Assembly (NCBI RefSeq): GCF_000444135.1
Contig: NZ_ATDK01000050.1
Coordinates: 1-38,730 of the forward strand
DNA from: Pseudomonas avellanae BPIC 631
GTDB lineage: Bacteria > Pseudomonadota > Gammaproteobacteria > Pseudomonadales > Pseudomonadaceae
Reading direction: 5' to 3'
Length of the DNA: 38,730 bases
Of this stretch, positions 17,674-25,419 are shown piece after piece. Below the pieces are notes generated by a model. It ran no database searches. It was not told the origin of the DNA and saw nothing but the letters and a program-made list of their open reading frames with translations. Numbering within the stretch: position 1 is the stretch's first letter; each line of letters starts with the position of its first letter. Both the position numbers and the translations under genes were made by a program.

Positions 17674-17691
17674 AGGCGCAGCGCCTCAGGC
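17668..17691. terminator. Bidirectional hairpin between convergent permease and SfnB-like genes
   Basis: GCCTGAAGGCGC and GCGCCTCAGGC form an 11-bp stem with one bulged A and a 1-base centre. It overlaps both stop codons and is followed on the plus strand by CTTTACC. The symmetric position between two converging genes suggests a shared terminator, though the U tract is short. Confidence 0.6.
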
Positions 17692-18924
17692 TTTACCGGT
17701 GCCGCTGCCGATCTGCCAGACGAAAGGCGGCTCGGTGCCGTTGATACGCCAGTCACCGACAATCCGCGCCTTGTAGATCAGCGGATTGTGCGACGCTGCT
17801 GTGCGTGCATTGCGCCAGTGGCGATCCAGCGCCTTGTTGACGCTCACGCCCGACGCACCCAACGCATTGAACAGCTCGGTGGCGGAACGCAGCACCAGTT
17901 CCGAGACGATCACCTGCGCCTTGGCGGTTTCGATTTCTGCCGCGATATTGGCGTCTTTCTCCTGCTGCGGGTTATTGCCGAAGCGCGCCACATAAGCGCG
18001 CTGCAACGGCTCGGCGGAACGCAGGGTGGCTGCCTCGGCGGCGTACACCTGCGCGGCGATCTGCCCGACCACTTGCTGCACCTGCGAGTCCTGGCTGACG
18101 CTGCCCGCATTGCCGTGGCTGAAAATACGTTTTCGGTCACGCACCTCTTGCGCGATATCACGCTCGACGGCCCGACCGATGCCGGCCAGCACCGCCAGCA
18201 GCACCAGTTGATAAAATGCCGTCTGGTACTTGAAGCGCTCTTCAAAGGGAATCACATGGTTCGCCGGCACTGGCACGTTGTCGTACACCGACGTGCCGCT
18301 GCCGGTGGTGCGCTGCCCGAAACCGTCCCAGTCGTCGCTGTGACGCACTCCAGAGTGCCGGGCATTGACCACGGCAATCACGTCGGCGCCGTTGTCAGCG
18401 CGCTGGGCGTAAACATCGATCCAGTCGGCGAAGATGCTGCCGGTGCTGTAGAACTTGGTGCCGTTGAGCACAAAACCGTCGCCCTGAGCACTGACCTTGG
18501 TGATCACATCACCGATTTTCACCGCACCGACTTCGGTCCAGCCATTGCCGACCAGATCCCCGGCGACAAAGCGTGCAAACCAGGTGTCACGGTCCGCGCC
18601 CGGTGGCGCATTCAGGCGGTCTTCGACAAAGGCAAAATGCGCCCGCAAAGCCTGCGGGATGTTCGAGTCGGCCTCTGCCAGTTCTATCAACAGCTGAAAA
18701 AGCTGGCCGATCGAGGCACCGGCACCGCCATATTCGGTCGGGACCCGCACGGCGCCGAAACCGGCTTTCTTCAGCCATTCAATCGGTTCATAGGGCAGGG
18801 CACGAGCTTTTTCACGTTCGACGTTGCCCGCGCTGATCTCACGGAAGATCGGCCGGAAGCGGTTGGCCAGGGTTTCGTAATCGGTGCCCAGCGAGAGTGG
18901 GTTAGAGCCGGTTGGTTGAGTCAT
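17686..18924 (-). CDS. SfnB/DszC-like flavin-dependent oxidoreductase
   Basis: A 412-residue member of the acyl-CoA-dehydrogenase superfamily, closest in pattern to the SfnB and DszC group that acts on organosulfur compounds with reduced FMN rather than acyl-CoA. N-terminal helical domain ~15-125 (FGAVRVPTEYGGAGASIGQL), beta domain ~130-230 (GTKFYSTGSIFADWIDVYA and DDWDGFGQRTTGSGTSVYD), C-terminal helices with DRHWRNARTAASHNP near 375. The acyl-CoA dehydrogenase catalytic Glu is not evident, as in DszC-type enzymes. AGGAG precedes the ATG. It is divergent from the AMP-ligase/ABC operon and has its own sigma-54 promoter candidate. Substrate unknown. A separate flavin reductase would be needed and is not in the window. 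Confidence 0.85.
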   Translation of the reverse strand: MTQPTGSNPLSLGTDYETLANRFRPIFREISAGNVEREKARALPYEPIEWLKKAGFGAVRVPTEYGGAGASIGQLFQLLIELAEADSNIPQALRAHFAFVEDRLNAPPGADRDTWFARFVAGDLVGNGWTEVGAVKIGDVITKVSAQGDGFVLNGTKFYSTGSIFADWIDVYAQRADNGADVIAVVNARHSGVRHSDDWDGFGQRTTGSGTSVYDNVPVPANHVIPFEERFKYQTAFYQLVLLAVLAGIGRAVERDIAQEVRDRKRIFSHGNAGSVSQDSQVQQVVGQIAAQVYAAEAATLRSAEPLQRAYVARFGNNPQQEKDANIAAEIETAKAQVIVSELVLRSATELFNALGASGVSVNKALDRHWRNARTAASHNPLIYKARIVGDWRINGTEPPFVWQIGSGTGKA

Positions 18925-18984
18925 GCAGTGCTCCTGAGTGCGAAGAGGTCGGCACGCGTGCCGGATTAGTCACTCAAGTCTCAG

Positions 18985-19000
18985 TGCATGCTTTGTGCCT
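18985..19000 (-). promoter_or_regulatory. Candidate sigma-54 promoter of the SfnB-like gene
   Basis: Read on the minus strand (19000 to 18985) the sequence is AGGCACAAAGCATGCA. GG and GC are ten bases apart and it differs from TGGCACG-N4-TTGCW at three positions. The predicted start near 18974 leaves a 50-base leader before the ATG at 18924. Confidence 0.6.
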
Positions 19001-19050
19001 GAATATAAGTCATTGAATAGGTTGAATATTTTTTTATCTGCCGATTTTAT

Positions 19051-19068
19051 CTGTTGGAAGACCAACAG
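19051..19068. promoter_or_regulatory. 18-bp palindrome CTGTT-N8-AACAG, copy 2 (candidate enhancer site)
   Basis: CTGTTGGAAGACCAACAG, a perfect 7+4+7 inverted repeat. It sits between two divergent sigma-54 candidates, with its centre about 95 bp from the rightward -24 element and about 60 bp from the leftward one. A further AACAG half-site follows at 19075-19079, eleven bases (one helical turn) from the AACAG of the palindrome. The position is ideal for one enhancer-binding protein serving both promoters. Confidence 0.7.
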
Positions 19069-19153
19069 CGGCGCAACAGCTTGTCAGCAAACCGCACAGT
19101 GACAAAACTCATCCAGACTTCGCAACTCGTTGATCTTGATGGAGTTGTTGTGC

Positions 19154-19169
19154 TGGCACGGTCGCTGCT
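19154..19169 (+). promoter_or_regulatory. Strong sigma-54 promoter of the AMP-ligase/ABC operon
   Basis: TGGCACGGTCGCTGCT matches TGGCACG-N4-TTGCW at every fixed position but one (C for T at 19165). The expected start is near 19180, about 25 bases before the ATG at 19205. This is the best sigma-54 match in the window. Inverted CAACTC/GAGTTG arms lie just upstream, ending at about 19146. Confidence 0.85.
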
Positions 19170-19204
19170 ATGGCTCCATTGATCTTCTTTCGATGGAACT
19201 CCCC

Positions 19205-20296
19205 ATGTTCGACTCATTGCCCCAGGCGCTGTTGCAACAGGCTCAGACGCGTGGCGACCAGACGGCGCTGCGTTACAAGCAATTCGGCATCTGGCAACGC
19301 CGCAGCTGGAGCGAGCTTGCCCTTGAGGTCAGCCAACTGGCGGCAGCCTTGAAGGGCAGGGGTCTTGACTCGACTCACCCACTGGTCATTCTCAGCGAGG
19401 CCAGAGCCGAAGCGCTGCTGCTCACGCTGGCTGCGCACTGGCTGGGCGGCACTGTCAGCCTGCTTGATCCGGCTGCGGATAACCGTGAGTGGCTGGCGAA
19501 CCGGTCTTTGGCGTTTGCAGTCGCCGACGGGCCGGAAGCGCTCCATCAGTTACGCAGCGCCTCACCGGGGGTTGTCGTGCTGCTGGACAAGCGCGGCCTC
19601 GGCGAAACCCAAGACATTAACGTGATCGACTACGCCCGGTTGTTGAGCGATTACGCTGCCGACGCTGCTGATCCTGTACAGAGCCCGGCGGCGGCTTTTC
19701 TGTTTCCCTCCGTTGGCGAGCCGTCAGATGTGCAATTGAGCCACGCAGACTTGCTTGCAGGCGCACGGCAACTGGTGAACAAGCACGGGTTGTCGGCGCG
19801 GGATCAAGCGCTGGCCGCCAGAGTCTTCGCTGCCCGCGGGCAGGCGCGTTATCTGCTCACGCCCTGGCTGGTGGCCGGGTTTTGCCTGAATTTTCCGGAA
19901 GCGCTGAGCACGCGCGACAATGACCGCCGCGAACTGGGGCCGACACTGGTGCTGGGCACGCGGGAGTCCTATGCCCGTCTTGAGCTTTGGGCCATGGAGC
20001 GCTTGCCGTTGCCGGGCAGTATCAGCCACCGGCTTTACCAATGGGCGATGGCCCCGGCGCCCGGTGCCCTGCGCCGTTGGTTGGGCTATTGGTTGATCCG
20101 CCGTCCGTTGCTGGATGTGCTGGGCATGAGCCGCTTGAGCACACCGTTGCTGGTGGGCGATGCGCTGACCGCCTCCAGCCAAGCGTTTTTTGCGGCGTTG
20201 GGTATTCGGCCCGTTGCGCCGGATCAGGACAGCCCGACGCAGCCATCGCCAGCCTTTACCCCGCCCGTGGCAGCGCTGATGAGTGTGCCGTCATGA
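19205..20296 (+). CDS. Truncated, motif-degenerate AMP-ligase-like protein
   Basis: 363 residues that follow the N-terminal part of long-chain acyl-CoA synthetases: SLPQALLQQAQTRGDQTALR, then YKQFGIWQRRSWSELALEV and a LLLTLAAHWLGGTVSLLDP segment. The phosphate-binding motif (normally YTSGTTGxPKG) reads FLFPSVGEPSDVQLSH at ~165-180, so the Thr/Gly-rich loop and the Lys are lost. The protein ends near ALGIRPVAPDQ (~340), where active enzymes continue to YGxTE, RTGD and the C-terminal lid. Adenylation seems impossible. Yet the frame is clean, has a strong promoter and overlaps the next start (ATGA 20293-20296), so it is maintained rather than a random relic. It may bind a ligand or partner, or be a structural leftover. 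Confidence 0.75.
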   Translation: MFDSLPQALLQQAQTRGDQTALRYKQFGIWQRRSWSELALEVSQLAAALKGRGLDSTHPLVILSEARAEALLLTLAAHWLGGTVSLLDPAADNREWLANRSLAFAVADGPEALHQLRSASPGVVVLLDKRGLGETQDINVIDYARLLSDYAADAADPVQSPAAAFLFPSVGEPSDVQLSHADLLAGARQLVNKHGLSARDQALAARVFAARGQARYLLTPWLVAGFCLNFPEALSTRDNDRRELGPTLVLGTRESYARLELWAMERLPLPGSISHRLYQWAMAPAPGALRRWLGYWLIRRPLLDVLGMSRLSTPLLVGDALTASSQAFFAALGIRPVAPDQDSPTQPSPAFTPPVAALMSVPS

Positions 20297-21087
20297 GTAC
20301 CCCGGCGCTGCTCACGCTTGACGATATTTCGCTGTCATTCAAAGGCGTCAAAGCCGTTACCTCCATCAGTTTCTCGGTAGCCAGCGGGGAAATCTGCGCG
20401 CTGATCGGCCCCAACGGCGCGGGCAAGAGTTCGCTGCTCAACGTCATCAATGGCGTGTATCAGGCGCAAAGCGGTTCGATCAGCTATGCCGGTCAGACCC
20501 GCCGTCGCATGCGCCCGCATCAGGCTGCCGAAGACGGCATTGCCCGCACCTTTCAGAACATCGCGCTGTTCAAGGGCATGAGCGTGCTGGACAACGTGCT
20601 GACCGGTCGCAACCTCAAGCGCCGCAGCACCTGGCTTGAGCAAATGCTGCGGGTCGGCCGGGCAGCGGCTGAAGACGACGAGCAACGCTGGCACGCCGAG
20701 CGGGTGATCGAGTTCCTGCGCATCCACCCGTGGCGCCATACGTTGGTGGGCAAGCTTTCCTATGGCCTGCAAAAGCGTGTCGAACTGGCCCGTGCCCTCG
20801 CGACAGAACCGCGCCTGCTGTTGCTGGACGAGCCGATGGCCGGGATGAATGCCGAAGAGAAGCATGAGATGAGCCAGTTCATCCGTGATATCAACCGTGA
20901 GCTGGGCACCACCGTGGTGCTGATCGAGCATGACATGAGCGTGGTAATGGGCCTCAGCGATCATGTGGTGGTACTGGATTACGGTCGCAAGATCGGTGAT
21001 GGCACACCCGAGCAAGTCCGCGCCAATCCACAGGTGATTGCCGCCTACCTGGGCACCCGCCGTTCGTCCCCGATCAGGAAACCGTAA
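20293..21087 (+). CDS. Branched-chain-amino-acid-type ABC ATPase (LivG-like)
   Basis: 264 residues. Walker A GPNGAGKSS, Q-loop FQNIALFKGMSV, signature LSYGLQKRVELARAL, Walker B LLLLDEPMAGMN, H-loop IEHDMSVV, and the LivG-type C-terminal extension IGDGTPEQVRANPQVIAAYLG. Its ATG overlaps the stop of the AMP-ligase-like gene, so both are translationally coupled. It pairs with the LivF-like ATPase at the end of the operon. Clusters of this composition often import aromatic acids, amides or other hydrophobic anions rather than leucine. Confidence 0.93.
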   Translation: MSTPALLTLDDISLSFKGVKAVTSISFSVASGEICALIGPNGAGKSSLLNVINGVYQAQSGSISYAGQTRRRMRPHQAAEDGIARTFQNIALFKGMSVLDNVLTGRNLKRRSTWLEQMLRVGRAAAEDDEQRWHAERVIEFLRIHPWRHTLVGKLSYGLQKRVELARALATEPRLLLLDEPMAGMNAEEKHEMSQFIRDINRELGTTVVLIEHDMSVVMGLSDHVVVLDYGRKIGDGTPEQVRANPQVIAAYLGTRRSSPIRKP

Positions 21088-21090
21088 GCC

Positions 21091-21972
21091 ATGGAATTCT
21101 TCTTTGAAGTGCTGATCGGCGGGTTGCTGGCCGGCGTCATGTACTCGTTGGTGGCGATTGGCTTTGTGCTGATCTACAAGGCCTCGGGCGTGTTCAATTT
21201 CGCTCAAGGGGCGATGGTGCTGTTCGCGGCGCTGACGTTTGTCAGCCTGCTGGAACGTAGCGTGCCGTTCTTCTGGGCGTTTCTGGCGACGTTGGCGAGC
21301 ATGATCGTGCTGGCACTGCTGATCGAAAGGCTGGTCCTGCGCCCGTTGGTCAACCGGCCGCCGATCATCCTGTTTATGGCCACCCTCGGCCTTTCGTACG
21401 TCATCGAAGGCCTGGCGCAGGCGCTGTGGGGCGCGCAGGTGCACGGTCTGGAGCTGGGCATTCCCGACGAGCCGCTGGAAATTCGCGGCATGTTGCTCTC
21501 GCAGTTCGACCTGTTCGCAGCGGGCACGGCTGCGGCGCTGGTGATTGCCCTGTCGTTGCTGTTCAACCGCACGCGGATCGGCCTGTCGTTGCGGGCGGTG
21601 GCGGACGACCCGCTGGCTTCGTTGGCGGTGGGTATCCGGCTGCCACGTATCTGGGCGGTGGTCTGGGCCGTGGCCGGGTTTGTCGGGCTGGTGGCCGGGC
21701 TGCTCTGGGGCGCGCGGCTGGGGGTGCAGTTTTCCCTGTCGCTGGTGGTGCTCAAGGCGCTGCCGGTGCTGATCATCGGCGGGTTTTCCTCGATTGGCGG
21801 CGCCATTGTCGGCGGCCTGATCATCGGCGCGTCCGAGAAGCTGGCCGAGATTTACCTGGGGCCGATCATCGGCAGCGGTATCGAAAACTGGGTGCCGTAT
21901 GTGCTGGCGTTGTTGTTTCTGCTGGTTCGTCCTGCTGGCCTGTTCGGCGAGCGGGCGATAGAGCGCGTCTGA
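21091..21972 (+). CDS. Branched-chain-type ABC permease (LivH-like)
   Basis: 293 residues, with about eight membrane spans. LivH marks are GGLLAGVMYSLVAIGFVLIY, ASGVFNFAQGAMVLFAA, the loop RAVADDPLASLAVGI, GLVAGLLWGARLGVQFS and the terminal LLVRPAGLFGERAIERV. It starts three bases after the ATPase stop. It forms the membrane channel with the LivM-like protein that follows. Confidence 0.93.
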   Translation: MEFFFEVLIGGLLAGVMYSLVAIGFVLIYKASGVFNFAQGAMVLFAALTFVSLLERSVPFFWAFLATLASMIVLALLIERLVLRPLVNRPPIILFMATLGLSYVIEGLAQALWGAQVHGLELGIPDEPLEIRGMLLSQFDLFAAGTAAALVIALSLLFNRTRIGLSLRAVADDPLASLAVGIRLPRIWAVVWAVAGFVGLVAGLLWGARLGVQFSLSLVVLKALPVLIIGGFSSIGGAIVGGLIIGASEKLAEIYLGPIIGSGIENWVPYVLALLFLLVRPAGLFGERAIERV

Positions 21973-21994
21973 CTTTCTTCCAAGGATCATTGCC

Positions 21995-23071
21995 ATGCTG
22001 TTTCAAGAAGCCGGACAACTGGCGAGTACGTATGCGGGCGAGCGGCGGGTCTTTCGCCTGCGTCAGGACCGTATCGCCCAGTGGGGGCTGTTGGTTTTTG
22101 CGTTCGTTGGCGTGCCGTTGCTGGGCAACGATTACTGGTTCAGCGCGATTCTGATTCCGTTTCTGGTGCTCTCGCTGGCGGGGCTCGGGCTGAACCTGCT
22201 GACCGGTTACGCCGGGCAATTGTCGCTCGGCTCGGCTGCGTTCATGGCCGTGGGCGCGTTTGCTGCCTATAACATGCAACTGCGCGTGCCCGGCATGCCG
22301 CTGTTGCTCGGGTTTGCACTCGGCGGGCTGGTGTCGGCGGCAGTGGCGCTACTGTTCGGGCTGCCCAGTCTGCGCATCAAGGGCTTTTACCTGCTGGTCT
22401 CAACATTGGCGGCGCAGTTTGTCGTCGAGTGGGTGTTGACCCGTTTCAGCTGGTTTACCAACGACAACGCGTCGGGGGTGATCACCTCGCCACCGTTGAT
22501 CATCGCCGGGATGAATTTCAGTTCGCCGCAAGGCCGTTATCTGTTGACGCTGGCGCTGGTGGTGCTGGTGGTGCTGCTGTTCTGGCTGGCCAGAAACCTG
22601 CTGCGCGGCGAGCTGGGCCGCAACTGGATGGCCGTGCGCGACATGGACACCGCCGCGGCGGTCATCGGCATCCGCTTGTTCAAGGCCAAGCTGCTGGCAT
22701 TCGCCATCAGCGGCTTCTACCTGGGTATCGCCGGCTCGTTGTGGGCGTTTGCCTACCTGGGCACGGTGGAGCCGCATGGTTTTGATCTGAACCGGTCGTT
22801 CCAGATCCTGTTCATCATCATTATCGGCGGGCTGGGCAGTGTGCAGGGCAACTTCTTCGGTGCGGCCTTCATCGTGTTGTTCCCGATTCTGTTGGGCAAC
22901 CTCAGCGCCTTGCTGCCGGTCGGCCTTATCGATTCCGGGCAACTGGAAAACATTCAGAAGATGCTTTTCGGCGCGTTGATCATTGCCTTTCTGATCAAGG
23001 AACCCGAAGGGCTGACGCGCCTCTGGCAGCGCTTTCGCCAGTGTGCGCGGGTCTGGCCGCTGCGTTATTGA
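21995..23071 (+). CDS. Branched-chain-type ABC permease (LivM-like)
   Basis: 358 residues with a cytoplasmic N-terminal ~30 residues and about eight to ten membrane spans. LivM marks are GLGLNLLTGYAGQLSLGSAAF, written from about 60, GLPSLRIKGFYLLVSTLA, WMAVRDMDTAAAVIGI and IIIIGGLGSVQGNFFGA. AAGGA precedes the ATG. It follows LivH by 22 bases, in the usual order. Confidence 0.93.
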   Translation: MLFQEAGQLASTYAGERRVFRLRQDRIAQWGLLVFAFVGVPLLGNDYWFSAILIPFLVLSLAGLGLNLLTGYAGQLSLGSAAFMAVGAFAAYNMQLRVPGMPLLLGFALGGLVSAAVALLFGLPSLRIKGFYLLVSTLAAQFVVEWVLTRFSWFTNDNASGVITSPPLIIAGMNFSSPQGRYLLTLALVVLVVLLFWLARNLLRGELGRNWMAVRDMDTAAAVIGIRLFKAKLLAFAISGFYLGIAGSLWAFAYLGTVEPHGFDLNRSFQILFIIIIGGLGSVQGNFFGAAFIVLFPILLGNLSALLPVGLIDSGQLENIQKMLFGALIIAFLIKEPEGLTRLWQRFRQCARVWPLRY

Positions 23072-23121
23072 TGGACCGTTTTACCCACAAAAAACCTTCG
23101 TGTACCTCAAGGAATACGCCC

Positions 23122-24453
23122 ATGAAACACCGAAAATCCCTGTTGCGTCTGGCCCTTGGTCTGGCATTGCTGGGCTCAGGTCTGGTTGCAACGGCGCAAG
23201 CTGCCAATGAGCAATACTTCCCGCTGCAGAGCTACCGGGTTGGCCCGTATGCGGCGGGCGGCACCGGATTTTTCGGTGGTTTTATCGACTACCTGCAATA
23301 CGTCAACGCCAACGGCGGGGTCAATGGCGTCAAATTGACCTGGTCGGAGTGCGAAACCGAATACGTGGTGGAGAAGGGCGTTGAATGCTACGAGCGGCTC
23401 AAGGGCGGGCTCAATGGTGCCCCGGCTGCCGCCACCAACCCGCTTTCCGTGGGGATCGCCTACGCCACGCTGGAACGCTCCACCGCCGACAAGCTGCCGC
23501 TGATCACGATTAACCACGGGCGTACGGATTCCACCGACGGCAGCGTGTTTGCGTATGTGTTTCCGTTACAGCTGAACCCGTACTCGGAAGTGTCGGCCAT
23601 CGTCAATTACATCGGTCAGCGTGAAGGCGGGCTGGCGTCGCTCAAAGGCAAGAAAATCGCCGTGCTTTACCACGGCTCGCCGTATGGCAAGGAAACCAAC
23701 GGCGTACTGGAAACCCTGGCGAAGAATTACGGCTTTGAATTGACCGCACTGGAAGTGCCGCATCCTGGCAACGAACAGCAATCGCAGTGGTTGAACATTC
23801 GTCGCCTCAAGCCCGATTGGGTGATCCTGCGCGGTTGGGGCGTGATGAACCCGGTGGCGTTGAAATCGGCGCAGAAGGTCGGTTTTCCGGTTGACCATAT
23901 CATTGGCAACATCTGGAGCAACTCCGAAGAAGACGTGATTCCTGCCGGTGCAGCCGCCAAAGGCTTCATCTCGATCACTACGCATCCATCCGGTACCGAC
24001 TTCCCGGTGCTGCAAGGCATCAAGACGGCCGTGCTCGATAAAGGCCAGGGCAACCTTTCCGACCCCAAGCGCTTCGGCACGGTGTATTACAACCTCGGCG
24101 TGGTGAACGGCATCCTTAACGTCGAGGCGCTGCGCATCGCTCAGGCCCGATTCGGTAACAAGCCGCTGAGCGGTGAGCAGGTACGCTGGGGGTTCGAGCA
24201 TTTGAATCTGGACGACGCGCGTTTACAGGAGCTGGGTGCCAAAGGTCTGGTGCAGCCACTGAAACTGTCCTGCGCTGACCACGAAGGCGGCGGTGCGGTG
24301 CGCTTTCAGCAATGGGACGGCCAGCGCTGGAACCTGATCAGCGACTGGATACAGGCCGATCGCGCCTTGCTGCGGCCGATCATCGAGGCATCGGCTGCGC
24401 AATACGCCAAGGAAAAAGGCATCACCCCTCGCGATTGCAGCAAGGAGCAATAA
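23122..24453 (+). CDS. Branched-chain-type ABC substrate-binding protein
   Basis: 443 residues from ATG 23122 (AAGGAA upstream). Signal peptide MKHRKSLLRLALGLALLGSG followed by a cleavage site near VATAQA. The mature part is a type-I periplasmic binding fold (Peripla_BP_6): SYRVGPYAAGGTGFFGGFID, NANGGVNGVKLTWSECET, a lobe beginning KKIAVLYHGSPYGKE, and DWVILRGWGVMNPVAL. At over 440 residues it is longer than leucine-binding proteins (~370), as in the subgroup for aromatic or amide-type ligands. Six or more cysteines occur in the mature part (for example the pair in ECETEYVVEKGVECYE), which may form periplasmic disulfides. Ligand not known; the regulatory context suggests a sulfur-containing one. 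Confidence 0.9.
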   Translation: MKHRKSLLRLALGLALLGSGLVATAQAANEQYFPLQSYRVGPYAAGGTGFFGGFIDYLQYVNANGGVNGVKLTWSECETEYVVEKGVECYERLKGGLNGAPAAATNPLSVGIAYATLERSTADKLPLITINHGRTDSTDGSVFAYVFPLQLNPYSEVSAIVNYIGQREGGLASLKGKKIAVLYHGSPYGKETNGVLETLAKNYGFELTALEVPHPGNEQQSQWLNIRRLKPDWVILRGWGVMNPVALKSAQKVGFPVDHIIGNIWSNSEEDVIPAGAAAKGFISITTHPSGTDFPVLQGIKTAVLDKGQGNLSDPKRFGTVYYNLGVVNGILNVEALRIAQARFGNKPLSGEQVRWGFEHLNLDDARLQELGAKGLVQPLKLSCADHEGGGAVRFQQWDGQRWNLISDWIQADRALLRPIIEASAAQYAKEKGITPRDCSKEQ

Positions 24454-24457
24454 GCCG

Positions 24458-25234
24458 ATGACGTCGATCCTGCCGGTCAGTCCGCTCAGCGCAACACTCC
24501 TCTCGGTGGAGCAGGTGGAGGTGTTCTACGAGCAGTCCATCCTGGCTTTGCGCGGTGTCAGCCTGCAGGTTCGGCAAGGTCAGATCGTGGCCTTGCTGGG
24601 GGCCAACGGCGCGGGCAAAAGCACCACGCTCAAGGCCATTTCAAGCCTGGTACGTGCGGAACGGGGCGAGGTGGTCAGCGGCCAGATTCACTATCTGGGC
24701 GAGCCGATTACCCGCTCCGATCCGTCCGCGCTGGTCAGCAACGGCCTGGCGCAGGTGCTGGAAGGCCGTCACTGCTTCACGCACCTGAGCGTTGAGCAAA
24801 ACCTGCTGATCGGGGCCTTTGTGTCCCGGCCATCGCGGGCTGAAATCAAGGCCCGGCTGGAGAAGGTCTACGGCTACTTCCCTAGGCTGCGTCTGCTGCG
24901 CAAGCGCTTGACCGGTTACACCTCGGGCGGTGAGCAGCAGATGGTCGCCATCGGCCGGGCATTGATGTCCGAGCCACGGTTGCTGTTGCTCGACGAGCCG
25001 TCCATGGGCCTGGCGCCGCAAGTAGTCGAGGAAATATTCGACACCCTGGCCCGGCTCAATCGCGACGAAGGGCTGAGCCTGCTGGTGGCCGAACAGAATA
25101 TCAACCTGACCCTCGACTATGCGCAGTTCGGCTATGTGCTGGAAAACGGCCGGGTAGTGGGCTCGGGCACTGCGCAAAAGCTGGCCGGGCGCGAGGACAT
25201 CCAGAACTTTTATCTGGGGGCTGGGGCTTCTTGA
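24458..25234 (+). CDS. Branched-chain-type ABC ATPase (LivF-like)
   Basis: 258 residues, AAGGAG upstream, four bases after the binding-protein stop. Walker A GANGAGKST, the Q-loop region QVLEGRHCFTHLSVEQNL typical of LivF, signature YTSGGEQQMVAIGRAL, Walker B LLLLDEPSMGLAP and H-loop VAEQNINLTLDYA. It completes the five-component importer. The hairpin GAACAG-GCCG-CTGTTC (25233-25248) starts at its stop codon and overlaps the third operator candidate. Confidence 0.93.
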   Translation: MTSILPVSPLSATLLSVEQVEVFYEQSILALRGVSLQVRQGQIVALLGANGAGKSTTLKAISSLVRAERGEVVSGQIHYLGEPITRSDPSALVSNGLAQVLEGRHCFTHLSVEQNLLIGAFVSRPSRAEIKARLEKVYGYFPRLRLLRKRLTGYTSGGEQQMVAIGRALMSEPRLLLLDEPSMGLAPQVVEEIFDTLARLNRDEGLSLLVAEQNINLTLDYAQFGYVLENGRVVGSGTAQKLAGREDIQNFYLGAGAS

Positions 25235-25242
25235 ACAGGCCG

Positions 25243-25260
25243 CTGTTCTTCCAGCAACAG
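25243..25260. promoter_or_regulatory. 18-bp palindrome CTGTT-N8-AACAG, copy 3 (candidate enhancer site)
   Basis: CTGTTCTTCCAGCAACAG keeps the outer 5-bp arms of copies 1 and 2 with exactly the same spacing, but its inner bases do not pair. Its centre lies about 92 bp upstream of the sigma-54 candidate at 25343, close to the 95 bp seen for copy 2. An extra AACAG at 25234-25238 lies 22 bp (two turns) before the second arm and makes an overlapping palindrome with the left arm, so part of the signal may be a terminator for the upstream operon. Confidence 0.6.
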
Positions 25261-25342
25261 TGTTCGGACATTTTGTCGGGTGTGATACCAAGGGTTATCA
25301 GGGTATTTATGTAACTTATTGTTTTTAAATGTAAATATGTTT

Positions 25343-25358
25343 CGGCACGTACTGTGCA
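25343..25358 (+). promoter_or_regulatory. Candidate sigma-54 promoter of the second SfnB-like operon
   Basis: CGGCACGTACTGTGCA has GG and GC ten bases apart and differs from TGGCACG-N4-TTGCW at two positions. The start would be near 25369, about 50 bases before the ATG at 25420. Sequence between the operator and this element (25290-25342) is markedly AT-rich, as expected for DNA bending or an IHF site. Confidence 0.75.
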
Positions 25359-25419
25359 CTGCTCAAGGCCAAGCGTGTTGAATGTCTTCAACCTGTCGCC
25401 AACGATCAGGAGCCAGCCC

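Noticed and set aside
20335..21996. 553-codon minus-strand frame opposite the LivG/LivH-like genes
   Set aside because: Gln/His/Arg-rich shadow translation; the plus strand encodes clear ABC components.
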